Part shown: positions 17,349-26,459 of the stretch, piece after piece | Position numbering within the stretch: the stretch's first letter is position 1 | How the letters are laid out: each line of letters opens with the position of its first letter | Origin: Gammaproteobacteria bacterium | GTDB lineage: Bacteria > Pseudomonadota > Gammaproteobacteria > Steroidobacterales > GCA-2729495 | Direction of reading: 5' to 3' | Assembly: GCA_028285245.1 (NCBI GenBank) | Contig: JANQPY010000025.1 | Span: forward strand, 1 to 64,000 | Length of the DNA: 64,000 bases | Position numbers and translations under genes: made by a program | The notes under the pieces: model-generated | The model's input: only the letters and a program-made list of their open reading frames with translations | Databases searched by the model: none | What the model was told of the DNA's origin: nothing

Positions 17349-18056
17349 CTAACGCAGCGGAATATCGGCAATGCTTGCCTGCAGTGCCTCGGCGGCGGCA
17401 CGGGGACTTTGCGCATCGCGAATCGGCCGGCCCACAACGATGTGATCGGCGCCATCGGTAAACGCCTGCTCAGGGCTAACGACGCGCTTTTGATCGTCGG
17501 CAGGTCGATTTTCAACGGGACGAATGCCAGGCGTAACCACCAGCAGGCGCTGATCTACCGCGGCGCGAATCGCCGTGAGCTCCAGCCCCGATGCCACCAC
17601 ACCGTCACAGCCGGCTTCCAACGCACGACGCGCGCGTGAAAGCACCAGCGCCTGCACATCGCAATCAAATCCAAGATCGTCTAGATCGCCACGGTCGAGA
17701 CTCGTCAACACAGTCACCCCGAGAATCTTCAGGCTACCCTTGGCCGCCGCTGCCGCTTCCATGATGCTTTGGTTGCCGTGGACCGTGGCAAAACTGACCC
17801 CGCGCGAGGCCAGCCCCTCAACCGCCCGGCCAACCGTCGCCGGCACGTCGAAAAACTTCAGATCAGCGAAGACCCTCTTGTCGCGAGCGAGAAGCCAGTC
17901 GATCAGCTCAAAATAGTCGCCTGTCATCATCAGCTCCAGGCCCAGCTTATAGAAGCTGACGCTGTCCCCCAGCTCATCAACGAGCGAGCGAGCGCGATCA
18001 ACCGTTGGTACATCCAGAGCAAAAATCAGGCGGTCAGTCTTCGCGTCACGCGGCAT
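17349..18056 (-). CDS. pyrF: Orotidine 5'-phosphate decarboxylase
   Basis: 235 residues. Last step of UMP synthesis. Seen: LIFALDVP at the first strand, YKLGLELMM, the catalytic DLKFFDVPATV, ATVHGNQS, GVVASGLE, VTPGIRP and the phosphate loop HIVVGRPIRDA. The start at 18056 overlaps the dgt stop by 11 bases, so aroB-dgt-pyrF look co-transcribed. The 44 bases separating it from convergent ybbP carry only a weak hairpin (CCAGA/TCTGG). Confidence 0.96.
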   Translation of the reverse strand: MPRDAKTDRLIFALDVPTVDRARSLVDELGDSVSFYKLGLELMMTGDYFELIDWLLARDKRVFADLKFFDVPATVGRAVEGLASRGVSFATVHGNQSIMEAAAAAKGSLKILGVTVLTSLDRGDLDDLGFDCDVQALVLSRARRALEAGCDGVVASGLELTAIRAAVDQRLLVVTPGIRPVENRPADDQKRVVSPEQAFTDGADHIVVGRPIRDAQSPRAAAEALQASIADIPLR

Positions 18057-19260
18057 CTGTCTCTCTCTCGTTGGTGGTTTGCATTTCTATCTCCGGCGCC
18101 CTGCCAATCAGCCGCCCGAAGGCGGCCAGCGCATACCGGTCGGTCATGCCGGCCACATAATCCGCAACGGCGCGGGCGCGGCCGTGATCGCCTTGCTCAA
18201 TCGTTGCGTGCTCGGCACGGCGCGCATGCGGCGCAGGCATGGCGTTAAGGTCGTTCATATAGACACCGAAGAGGCCTCTTACCACCTCAGCGGCTCGGCC
18301 CGACATCTCCAGCACACGCTCGTGTCGGTAGAGGCTTTGATTCAGGAACTTCTTCAGAGCTTTGTGGCGAGCCAAAACCGGCCTGCTCAGACGAATCATT
18401 GGCTGACTTGCCTGACGCACTGTCTCGATGTTGGCGGGCTCGTGCTTATCCAGCGCAGCGCGGCTTGTGTCGATCAGATCCGTAACAACTTCATTAATCA
18501 TGCCGCGAACGATCTCGTGAATTAGCGCGCGACGGCTGATGCTGGGACTCGCAGCCTTAACTGCTCGGTGCTGATCCTCAAACAAATCTACGTCGTCGAG
18601 CTCCGCCTCGGTTAGCAGCCCGGCGCGGAGACCGTCGTCGACATCATGATTGTTGTAGGCGATCTCGTCAGCGATGTTGGCAAGCTGCGCCTCGAGGGAT
18701 GGCTGGCCGCGATTGAGAAACCGCTCCCCAAGCTCGCCTAACTCACGTGCATTGCGCTTGGAGCAGTGCTTGAGAATTCCCTCGCGCGTTTCGAAGGTGA
18801 GATTCAATCCGGGAAAATCGGCGTACTTGTCTTCCAGCTCATCGACAACGCGCAGTGACTGGAGGTTGTGTTCAAACCCACCACAGTCCTGCATGCATTC
18901 ATTCAGAGCATCCTGGCCCGCGTGACCAAACGGGGTATGCCCAAGATCGTGGGCCAGGCAAATGGCCTCGACGAGCTGCTCATTGAGACCCAGACAGGCC
19001 GAGACGGTGCGCCCAATCTGCGCAACCTCCAGCGAATGCGTCAGCCGCGTTCGATAATGATCGCCCTCATGATTGACGAAGACCTGCGTCTTGTAGACCA
19101 GCCTTCTGAATGCACTGGAGTGGACGATCCGATCCCGATCGCGCTGGAACTCGCCGCGATAGGCGTGGGCTTCTTCCACGTGCTGCCGGCCGCGACTGCT
19201 TGCTTCGACTGCTGCCCAAGGTGCCAGTCGTTCTGCGGAATCTGGAGGGTGCCAGGGCAT
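18046..19260 (-). CDS. dgt: dGTPase-like dNTP triphosphohydrolase
   Basis: 404 residues. HD-domain enzyme removing triphosphate from dNTPs. Seen: FRRLVYKTQVF, the metal ligands in TRLTHSLEVAQIGR and CLAHDLGHTPFGHAG, FEHNLQSLRVVDELE, and the second histidine-aspartate set in IADEIAYNNHDVDDGL. Length and spacing match the short (type 2) dGTPase-like group rather than E. coli Dgt. Starts ATG 7 bases after aroB, ends overlapping pyrF. Preference among dNTPs cannot be read from the sequence. Confidence 0.92.
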   Translation of the reverse strand: MPWHPPDSAERLAPWAAVEASSRGRQHVEEAHAYRGEFQRDRDRIVHSSAFRRLVYKTQVFVNHEGDHYRTRLTHSLEVAQIGRTVSACLGLNEQLVEAICLAHDLGHTPFGHAGQDALNECMQDCGGFEHNLQSLRVVDELEDKYADFPGLNLTFETREGILKHCSKRNARELGELGERFLNRGQPSLEAQLANIADEIAYNNHDVDDGLRAGLLTEAELDDVDLFEDQHRAVKAASPSISRRALIHEIVRGMINEVVTDLIDTSRAALDKHEPANIETVRQASQPMIRLSRPVLARHKALKKFLNQSLYRHERVLEMSGRAAEVVRGLFGVYMNDLNAMPAPHARRAEHATIEQGDHGRARAVADYVAGMTDRYALAAFGRLIGRAPEIEMQTTNERETDAA

Positions 19261-19267
19261 CTACCGA

Positions 19268-20350
19268 TCAGGCCGCTGCCAGGCTGGCATCTAGCTCGGT
19301 CCGCAGCTCGGCCTCGGGATAATCAGCAGTCACAATGGCTTCACCGATACCCTTCAGCAGCACCAGCCTGATCTCACCCGCGATTACCTTTTTGTCGAGT
19401 GTCATCGCCTGATAAAGCGCCTTGGCATCAATCGCGGGCGGCTGCACAGGCAAACCCATACTGGCAAGCACCGCGGCAATTCGCGCTGCACTGCCTGCTT
19501 CCAGCCAGCCGATGCGCTCTGACAGGCCAGCGGCCATGCACATACCCGCTGCCACTGCCTCGCCGTGCAGCCACTCCCCATAGCCGAGGCAGCGCTCAAT
19601 AGCGTGACCAAAGGTGTGGCCAAGATTCAGTAGCGCTCGCTGGCCCTGCTCACGCTCATCCGCGGCGACGACCGCCGCTTTGGTGGCGCACGACTTGCGA
19701 ATGGCAAGCTCCAGGCTCTCAGCGTCCCGCGCGATGAGTTTATCGGCGTTGGCTTCCAGCCAGTCGAAGAACTCTGCATCCATGATGAGTCCGTATTTCA
19801 CAACCTCTGCAAGACCGGCGGCGAGTTCCCGATCGGGCAGGCTGTCCAGCGTCTGGGTATCGGCCAGCACGCAACTAGGCTGATGAAACACGCCAATCAG
19901 ATTTTTGCCCTGCGGGTGGTTAACGGCAGTCTTGCCGCCAACCGAAGAATCCACCTGGGCGAGTAGCGTGGTCGGCACCTGAATAAAGTTCACACCGCGC
20001 TGATAAACCCCGGCCGCCAGACCCGCCACGTCGCCCACAACGCCGCCACCTAAACCGATGACCGTGCAATCGCGGTTGAATCCGGCGGCGACCAGACGAT
20101 TGAGCACCGACTCCAGTGTCGCCAGCGTTTTGTGCTGCTCGCCGTCGGCAAGAATCGCGGTGGCGACGCGGCGATCGCCGAGCAGCTCGGTTAAGCCGTG
20201 CAGATAAAGCGGCGCAATAGACTCGTTAGATACGACAAGAACGTCGTCGCTGGGCAGGTACGCATCGAGCGCACCCTGCTGCTTCAGGAGCCCGGAGCCG
20301 ATCAGGATCGGATAGCTGCGGTCAGCCAGATTAACGGTAAGCGTGTGCAT
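19268..20350 (-). CDS. aroB: 3-dehydroquinate synthase
   Basis: 360 residues. Cyclises DAHP to 3-dehydroquinate, second shikimate step, NAD- and zinc-dependent. Seen: DGEQHKTLAT, the NAD loop GLGGGVVGDVAGLAAGVYQRG, PTTLLAQVDSSVGGKTAVN, GLAEVVKYG with a zinc-site Glu, and LNLGHTFGHAIE plus the HGEAVAAGM region with zinc-site His residues. The frame opens at 20428, but the ATG at 20350 (MHTLTVNL) matches the family start. 124 bases separate it from aroK. Confidence 0.96.
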   Translation of the reverse strand: MHTLTVNLADRSYPILIGSGLLKQQGALDAYLPSDDVLVVSNESIAPLYLHGLTELLGDRRVATAILADGEQHKTLATLESVLNRLVAAGFNRDCTVIGLGGGVVGDVAGLAAGVYQRGVNFIQVPTTLLAQVDSSVGGKTAVNHPQGKNLIGVFHQPSCVLADTQTLDSLPDRELAAGLAEVVKYGLIMDAEFFDWLEANADKLIARDAESLELAIRKSCATKAAVVAADEREQGQRALLNLGHTFGHAIERCLGYGEWLHGEAVAAGMCMAAGLSERIGWLEAGSAARIAAVLASMGLPVQPPAIDAKALYQAMTLDKKVIAGEIRLVLLKGIGEAIVTADYPEAELRTELDASLAAA

Positions 20351-20474
20351 GGTCGAAACGAGTTGCTTATGGACGGTACGGGAATCGGCGGCTGCGTGAA
20401 AACCAGCAGCATCCGTGTACCTTAGCACCCTGCCGGGGAGGCGCCATCAGGCGGCACGCTTTCTGCGCCCGGCC

Positions 20475-20996
20475 TCAGCTGGACCCAAGCTTCTCACGAA
20501 CCTCCTTGGCCACCGATGTCACGGAACGGCCGTCGGTCTCAACAACCAGATCCGCAATCTCCCGGTACAGCGGATCACGGGTCTCCAGCAGCTCTTCAAG
20601 CACCTCGCGGCGCTTGCCTCTATTGAGCAGCGGCCGCTTCTTGCCCCGGGTTCGCTTTAGCTGCTGCGGGACCGAGGTATGCAGATAAATTACCGTGCCT
20701 GACCGGCGCAGCGCAGCCCGGTTCTTAGGCGCAAGAATGGCTCCGCCTCCGGTTGCCAACACCACGCCCTGACGCCGGGTGAGCTCCTCAATGATCTTGC
20801 GCTCGCGTTTGCGAAATCCGGTTTCGCCTTCCTTCTCGAAGATATAGGCGATATCGACGCCGGTGCGCTCCTCAATCACATCATCCGAGTCAACGAACTC
20901 GCGATTCAAAGCCTTGGCCAAACGCCGGCCCACAGCCGATTTGCCCGAGCCCATGGGACCGACCAGGATGACATTGACGTTGTGGAGTTCGTCCAC
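20475..20996 (-). CDS. aroK: Shikimate kinase
   Basis: 173 residues. ATP-dependent 3-phosphorylation of shikimate. Seen: Walker A GPMGSGKSAVGRRLA, the shikimate-binding DSDDVIEERTG with Asp, the FRKRERKII Arg, the GGGAIL loop, and the lid RGKKRPLL. The start is GTG at 20996. In many gammaproteobacteria aroK-aroB directly follow pilQ; here an Ig-repeat lipoprotein and a terminator intervene, so aroK needs its own promoter within 20997-21056, where I see only weak candidates. Confidence 0.96.
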   Translation of the reverse strand: MDELHNVNVILVGPMGSGKSAVGRRLAKALNREFVDSDDVIEERTGVDIAYIFEKEGETGFRKRERKIIEELTRRQGVVLATGGGAILAPKNRAALRRSGTVIYLHTSVPQQLKRTRGKKRPLLNRGKRREVLEELLETRDPLYREIADLVVETDGRSVTSVAKEVREKLGSS

Positions 20997-21056
20997 GCAG
21001 GGAGACTGCCCAAAGCTAAACCACAGATCGGCATGTTAACCGCGCGTCACCCAGAC

Positions 21057-21084
21057 AAAAAGAAGCCGGCGCGAGGCCGGCTTC
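21057..21084 (-). terminator. Rho-independent terminator of the pil operon
   Basis: Perfect 9-pair stem GAAGCCGGC/GCCGGCTTC (21062-21084) with a 5-base loop; on the minus strand it is followed by a U run (21057-21061). It lies 25 bases past the stop of the Ig-repeat lipoprotein and so ends the pilM-to-lipoprotein transcript before aroK. Confidence 0.9.
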
Positions 21085-21108
21085 CTGAATTATCGCGAAG
21101 TACTCAGC

Positions 21109-23022
21109 CTATGGAGGCGGAATCGCGCAGTTAAGGTCGGGACCAAACGGGCTTACTAGCCCAGGTGGAGACGCATTGACGTTCGTGAAATCTTCCGCTT
21201 TACCCGGTAACAGGAACTGCTGAGCAGTCGCGAATTCGGTTCCAGATACGCTGGCCTCGGCCTCGATCTCCACCTCAACCCAAAGGTTATGGTCCTGCGG
21301 ATACACCACACAAACTCTGGCAATGCCCGCCCCGTCAGTGGTGACGTTCGTCTGCGCGGCACCACCGGCTACATTGCTGCAATCACCAGTTGCCGGGAAT
21401 GGAACCACTGAGGAAACGTTGCCAGCCTCGATCCTGCCGCTCCCGTTAAAGTCTTCGCCCGGATCAAGAATACCGTTGCGCGCCGTCGGCCCCGGAACCA
21501 GAGTATCCTCATCCTGGCAGGCAACGGCAGCTGGATCCCTGATCCATGCATCACCCGCGCCATTCAACACTAGCGTGCCCTTGTAATAGACCTCGGACAG
21601 CACACTAACCTGGATATTCTTGTTGGCTGACGGATTGCCATCGACGTCAGAAGCGATAACCGACCACTCGTTAGCGAACAACGACAACGAAGGCTCGAAG
21701 ATATCGTTACCGGTACCGATAACGATGAACAAATCCTCATCCGCAACGGTCAGCAAGGCTGTGTCTTCAACCGCCGGAGCGCTCTGAACGAAGGCGCGAA
21801 TGCTTACTGCATCCTGTGCGCTAGAGGTTGTGCCTGCCGTGTAGGTGGTCCGTGCCACACCCTGACTATCCGTGGTATCAGAAGCCACCGACAGCGAACC
21901 GCCGGTCGTATCGGTTAACTCGAAGACCACGACCTGGTTCTTCACCAGATTGCCTGACGGGTCTCTAACAACAGCAGAGATGGAGCTAGTCTGGCCGGTT
22001 GTGACAGTAAATGGATCCGCCTGAACGACCAGCGTGTCGGGGGTTACGGCCACAAACTCAATAGAAGCAGTAGCAACCGTACTCTCGTCGTTTACGGCAG
22101 TAATCACCGCCGGGCCAGAATTGGTAGAACTCAGATTCACAGATGCGACGCCAGCGCCATTCGTGACCGCCGAACTCGCACTCAGCGTGCCACGCGTACT
22201 GAAGAAGTTGATCGTTTCACCAACCTGAGGTACGCCGGCTTTTTCCCAGAGAATCGAAACAGGTTCCAGAACACCCAGGCTGACCTCAGCATTGGTCAGT
22301 GGCGTTGTAATCGTGAAGCTGTCATCAGACACCGTAAACTGGAAGGTTGATACAAGCCCCAGCCCGGAGATCGTCAGCGTATCAACGCCCGCCTGAGTTG
22401 CAGTGACGTTGAACTGAATCTGTCCGCCGCCGTCAGTCAGCAGGCTGCCCGCTGAAAGGGTATTGCCAAGCGCGCTGGCGATTGAAATCAGCTGGCCAGA
22501 AATGCCGGAAGACTGGCCGTCGCGCAACGAAACCGTGAAGGTGCCCTGCTGACCCTGGGCCAGAGAAGCGGGACCCGTGATGATCAGTCCGGTTCCGCTC
22601 ACAGCAATGACCAGCGTGTCCGTGATGACGTTGCCGCCATCGCCTATCGCGCTGGCACTCACAGTAATGGTGCCGTTCGCGGGATTAGTCGTCGACAGGC
22701 TGGCCGTGACAATGCCGTTGACATCAGTCGTAGTAGTCGGCACCTGCAGCGATCCGGACGAGGCGCTGAAAGTCACGACGGCATTCTCAACAACGATGTT
22801 GTTGGTATCCTGCACCCGCGCGGTGAGCGTGACGGCCTGATTCCCCTGCTGATCTGTAAGAATCTGCGTGGAACTGGCAAGCAACGTGATGGTAGCCGGC
22901 GATGTTGATCCCGTCACCGTGTTGTTGTTGCCGCCGCCAATTATCGTGTTATCGCCACTACCGCCGCAGCCCGCGATAAACGCGGTCGCAGCCAATACCC
23001 AAAAAGAAAGCAGCCTTTTCAT
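21109..23022 (-). CDS. Ig-like (Big_1) repeat lipoprotein in the pil operon
   Basis: 637 residues. Signal peptide with lipobox FIAGC, then a GGGNNN-rich linker and four to five tandem bacterial Ig-like domains of the invasin/Big_1 kind, recognisable by repeats such as VVFSASSGSL..TTDVNGIVTASLST, INFFSTRGTLS..TNGAGVASVNLSS and VVFELTDTTGGSLS..TDSQGVARTTYTA. The C-terminal about 190 residues differ: four cysteines and an acidic Ca-loop-like stretch around NGILDPGEDFNGSGRIE. It follows pilQ by 37 bases and precedes the operon terminator. Likely exposed on or held at the outer membrane; adhesin, pilus-associated factor or secretin partner are all possible. No known specific family recognised. Confidence 0.8.
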   Translation of the reverse strand: MKRLLSFWVLAATAFIAGCGGSGDNTIIGGGNNNTVTGSTSPATITLLASSTQILTDQQGNQAVTLTARVQDTNNIVVENAVVTFSASSGSLQVPTTTTDVNGIVTASLSTTNPANGTITVSASAIGDGGNVITDTLVIAVSGTGLIITGPASLAQGQQGTFTVSLRDGQSSGISGQLISIASALGNTLSAGSLLTDGGGQIQFNVTATQAGVDTLTISGLGLVSTFQFTVSDDSFTITTPLTNAEVSLGVLEPVSILWEKAGVPQVGETINFFSTRGTLSASSAVTNGAGVASVNLSSTNSGPAVITAVNDESTVATASIEFVAVTPDTLVVQADPFTVTTGQTSSISAVVRDPSGNLVKNQVVVFELTDTTGGSLSVASDTTDSQGVARTTYTAGTTSSAQDAVSIRAFVQSAPAVEDTALLTVADEDLFIVIGTGNDIFEPSLSLFANEWSVIASDVDGNPSANKNIQVSVLSEVYYKGTLVLNGAGDAWIRDPAAVACQDEDTLVPGPTARNGILDPGEDFNGSGRIEAGNVSSVVPFPATGDCSNVAGGAAQTNVTTDGAGIARVCVVYPQDHNLWVEVEIEAEASVSGTEFATAQQFLLPGKAEDFTNVNASPPGLVSPFGPDLNCAIPPP

Positions 23023-23059
23023 ATCGATCCCTCTACCACGCTCGCGTGGCGGTACTCCC

Positions 23060-25261
23060 TTAATAAATGCTCGAGCCTTCTTTTAGTATTTTCGGCGTCA
23101 CAAAAATCAACAGTTCCGACTTGTCCGTCATGATGCTGCTGGACCGGAACAGTGCACCGATGCCCGGAAGATCACCCAGGTACGGAACCTTGGTGTAGAT
23201 CTCCTGCTGCTCGGTTTCATAAATGCCGCCAAGCACGACCGTCTGGCCGTTGTTCACCAGCACCTGAGTTTCTACCGAACGCGTATCGATACTTGGTACC
23301 TGACCGCCGCGTTCCGTGGTGATGACCTCACCCACCGTGTCCTGCGCAACGAGCAGGTCCATGATGATGCGATCATCAGGCGTGATCTGTGGCGTGACGG
23401 TAAGACTCAGTGCGGCTTCCTTAAACTGCGTGGTGGTCGCACCACTGGAAGACGCCTCCTGATAGGGAATTTCCACACCCTGCTTGATCACAGCCTCTTT
23501 GCTATTGGCCGTGATCACGCGCGGTGACGAAATCACCTCACCGCGGCCTTCGGCCTGCAGCGCAGATAGCTCAAGGTCAACCAGGTAGTCGTTGCCCAGT
23601 ATGGCCACCGCGAGCTGACCAGCAGGATTAGCCACGGGCAGATTCACGTTGAAGCGATCGTCGAGCGTCGGCAACGTCACAGGGAACGGCGAGCCGGTAT
23701 TGGTCAGGTTGTCCACCGCGGACCCCGAAATCACGGAGTTGCCCTCGGCCGAGCCGGTGGTGGAAACCAGGCCGTTGCTGCCGTTCTCACTAACGTAGGT
23801 CGCGCCCCAGCGAACTCCCAGGTCACGATTAAAGTTGTCGCTGACCACCACGATGCGGGTTTCAATCAGCACCTGACGCACCGGGATGTCGAGCGTGCTC
23901 ACCAGGCGGCGAATGTCGTCAATGCGCTCGGCAGTTTCCTGCAGCAGCAGCGTATTGGTCCGCTCGTCGATACCGACAGAACCGCGATCCGACAACAGTG
24001 CGTTGCCGCCGCTGCCGGAGATCAGATCGGCCAGGTCTGCCGCCTTGGCGTAGTTCACCTGCAGGTATTCAGTCTGCAGCGGCTCGAGCTCTTCGATTTC
24101 CTGGCGGGATTCGAGGTCTGCCAGCTCGCGCGCGGCGATTTCGTCAGCCGGCGCCACGATGATTACGTTACCGTTCTCGCGCAGGTCTAGCCCACGTGCC
24201 GCCAGCACGATATCGAGCGCCTGATCCCAGGGCACATTCTTCAGGCGCAGCGTGACATTGCCCTGCACCGTATCGGAAACCACGATGTTCCGGCCGCTGA
24301 CATCAGCCAGTAACTGCAGCACCGCCCGTGTCTCGATATCCTGGAAGTTCAGCGTCAGTCGCTCACCCGTGTATTCGCGATCCGGGCTAAACAACCGCGG
24401 CTTGTCGCTCTGCTGCTCTTCAACAACCTCAGCGACCTCCAGTGTGAACACGTTGTCTGACTGGTAGGCGAGTTCTTCAAAGTTGCCCGAAGCGGCAACA
24501 ACGATGCGCGCATCGTTACCGACCCGCAGGATGTCCACCGTGTTAACCGGCGTAGCGAAATCCAGCACGTCCAAACGCTTGGTCAGACTGTCGGCAACCT
24601 TGGCACCGGCGAAATTCAGTATGACGCTGCTGCCTTCCTGCCTGACATCGACCGGAGTGCCAGCCTCGGTCAGCGTCACGATGATGCGGCCGGCACCCGT
24701 CTCGGAGCGCCGGAAGTCCACGTCAGCAATAGCGCGTCCATCGACTTCAGCCATGGCGCTCTGACTGGCGCCGGCAGAGGCCGTCGCCGCGAAAGTGGTG
24801 ACGTCGGCAGCACCCGAAGCCGCTGCGGACTCAAGCGTTACAACAATCTCGTTACCGCTGACGCTGGTGCTGTAGGGCACCATCTGATCAAGATTCAGGA
24901 CCACACGTGTGCGCCCGCTGGCCTCGGCCGCAAGCACCGTATCCAGTACGCCAACGCCCACGTCCTTGCGGCGAGAAGCAAGCCCGAGGGATGTGTCACG
25001 CAAATCCAGCGAGATGCGCGCCGGGCTATCGATGGTAAAGGCGAGCGGCTCAGCAGCCGGCTGCGCCATGATCAGGCGTAGCTCAATGCGATTGCCCGGC
25101 AGGGCTTGCACTTGCACATCCTGCAGGCTGTTGCCGGAGTCCTGGGCCAACGCAGTGCCCGGCATAGCCAGGACCAGCGCAAGAGTGGCCACGACCAACG
25201 CGAACACGGCGCGAAGGTATCGCCCCGCTATCAGCGTCTGGATCGACCTAGCTTTAGTCAT
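23060..25261 (-). CDS. pilQ: Type IV pilus secretin
   Basis: 733 residues. Outer-membrane pore through which the pilus passes. Order: signal peptide ending ALAQ, two AMIN domains (about 45-125 and 150-250, presumed peptidoglycan binding), a secretin/TonB short N-terminal domain (LNFQDIETRAVLQLLADVSG onward, about 305-370), a NolW/N1 domain (TEYLQVNYAKAADLADLI), and the secretin core from VLIETRIVVVSDNFNRDLGVRWG to ELLIFVTPKIL. ATG at 25261 is preferred over an upstream TTG (25279) because GGGAG lies before it. 58 bases after pilP. Confidence 0.96.
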   Translation of the reverse strand: MTKARSIQTLIAGRYLRAVFALVVATLALVLAMPGTALAQDSGNSLQDVQVQALPGNRIELRLIMAQPAAEPLAFTIDSPARISLDLRDTSLGLASRRKDVGVGVLDTVLAAEASGRTRVVLNLDQMVPYSTSVSGNEIVVTLESAAASGAADVTTFAATASAGASQSAMAEVDGRAIADVDFRRSETGAGRIIVTLTEAGTPVDVRQEGSSVILNFAGAKVADSLTKRLDVLDFATPVNTVDILRVGNDARIVVAASGNFEELAYQSDNVFTLEVAEVVEEQQSDKPRLFSPDREYTGERLTLNFQDIETRAVLQLLADVSGRNIVVSDTVQGNVTLRLKNVPWDQALDIVLAARGLDLRENGNVIIVAPADEIAARELADLESRQEIEELEPLQTEYLQVNYAKAADLADLISGSGGNALLSDRGSVGIDERTNTLLLQETAERIDDIRRLVSTLDIPVRQVLIETRIVVVSDNFNRDLGVRWGATYVSENGSNGLVSTTGSAEGNSVISGSAVDNLTNTGSPFPVTLPTLDDRFNVNLPVANPAGQLAVAILGNDYLVDLELSALQAEGRGEVISSPRVITANSKEAVIKQGVEIPYQEASSSGATTTQFKEAALSLTVTPQITPDDRIIMDLLVAQDTVGEVITTERGGQVPSIDTRSVETQVLVNNGQTVVLGGIYETEQQEIYTKVPYLGDLPGIGALFRSSSIMTDKSELLIFVTPKILKEGSSIY

Positions 25262-25319
25262 CGTCAAGTACTCCCACAAACTCCCTCAAGCGATAACGCC
25301 TAGCCAGCATCATCACCGC

Positions 25320-25829
25320 TCAGTCCAGGCCAATGGCCGCGGACCGCGTAAAGAAACCGCCGATGCCATCGGGCACCAGCTCAGCAACCTCAATTTCCGC
25401 CTCGCTTACCGCCGCGATGCGGCCTTCGTTCTGGCCCACGTAGTTGCCGGGCAACACGCGATGCACCAGTCCATCCTGCGTCTGCAACAGCCCGTAGGTC
25501 CGCCCGTCGCGCTCCAGCGTGCCAACCATCTTTAGCGTGTCCAGCGGAAACTGTTCCAGGTATTCCTTGGGTCGGTTGATTTCCGGCCGTGGCCCGGAGC
25601 CCTGCCCGCGGGCCGGCGGACTGTCGGCAACAAACGGAGAACGGCGGCCAGCGGCCTCATAGGTAAACGTTTCGTAAGGCTTGATCTGAGGGAGGGGCTC
25701 AATGCGGCCACCGGGACGCGCCTTCACCCCATCTATATAGGCATCCAAATCGTCCATGTCGCCGCCGCAGCCAGCCAACAGCAACGCCGGTACGAGAATC
25801 AACACAACTTTCAATGAGAACTTATTCAT
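25320..25829 (-). CDS. pilP: Type IV pilus assembly lipoprotein PilP
   Basis: 169 residues. Inner-membrane-anchored lipoprotein that links the PilNO complex to PilQ. Seen: signal peptide with lipobox LLAGC, a flexible proline-rich N-terminal part (RIEPLPQIKPYETFTYEA, then RRSPF), and the beta-sandwich domain with YLEQFPLDTLKMVGTL, GLLQTQDGLVHRVLPGNYVGQNEGRI. Order pilM-N-O-P-Q is canonical. Confidence 0.95.
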   Translation of the reverse strand: MNKFSLKVVLILVPALLLAGCGGDMDDLDAYIDGVKARPGGRIEPLPQIKPYETFTYEAAGRRSPFVADSPPARGQGSGPRPEINRPKEYLEQFPLDTLKMVGTLERDGRTYGLLQTQDGLVHRVLPGNYVGQNEGRIAAVSEAEIEVAELVPDGIGGFFTRSAAIGLD

Positions 25830-25841
25830 GAGCGTGGTGCG

Positions 25842-26459
25842 TCAGCCGGCGTCTTCCAGTTCCGCTTCCTCGTCGAGATAGCGGTACGTCTTGGCAGTAA
25901 CGTTGAGAACCAGAGACTCGCCGCTATCCGCGTCGCGCGGTTGAATCTCCAGATCGTGCAAGGTCACGATACGCGGCAAGGCCGCAATATCGCTGACGAA
26001 CTGCCCAAATTCGTGGTATCGGCCCTGCAGCCGTATCTTTATCGGTTTCTCGGCATAGAAATCCTTGCGGATCTCATCCTGCGGCTGGAACAGCTCTTCC
26101 TGGAGACCTGCCGCTAACCCGGTCTGCGAGATATCAACGAGCAGGTTGGGGATTTCTGTTCGCCCCGGCAGCTGGCGCAGCATGGTGCCAAAGGAACTCT
26201 CGATCTCATCGAGCTGCTCTTTGTACGCGTCAAAGTTAGCGGCTTTGCGCTGCTTGTTCTCGAAAGATTGCTTCAGATCGCGCTCTTCACTTTCGGCCCG
26301 CTCGAGTACCGGCATCTGCTGCTTGTACAGCAGAAAGTAAAACCCAGCCCCACTGGCAACGACAAAAAACAGGGCCACAAATAGAATGTGGAAAATCTGG
26401 GGCCAGCGCCCAATATCGTTGAAATCCAGGTTGCGGAGTTGCTCAATGAAATCGTTCAT
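25842..26459 (-). CDS. pilO: Type IV pilus alignment protein PilO
   Basis: 205 residues. Forms heterodimers with PilN and binds PilP. Seen: cytoplasmic start with QLRNLDFNDIGRWP, one membrane span (about 22-43, FHILFVALFFVVASGAGFYF), a coiled coil (about 45-95), and the periplasmic ferredoxin-like domain with LPGRTEIPNLLVDISQTGLAAGL and IRLQGRYHEFGQFVSDIAALPRIV. Its ATG overlaps the pilN stop by four bases. Confidence 0.95.
   Translation of the reverse strand: MNDFIEQLRNLDFNDIGRWPQIFHILFVALFFVVASGAGFYFLLYKQQMPVLERAESEERDLKQSFENKQRKAANFDAYKEQLDEIESSFGTMLRQLPGRTEIPNLLVDISQTGLAAGLQEELFQPQDEIRKDFYAEKPIKIRLQGRYHEFGQFVSDIAALPRIVTLHDLEIQPRDADSGESLVLNVTAKTYRYLDEEAELEDAG

Noticed and set aside
23023-23059. 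CCACGC-TC-GCGTGG hairpin between pilQ and the Ig-repeat gene as a terminator
   Set aside because: No U run follows, and the loop is only two bases; at most a minor mRNA hairpin.
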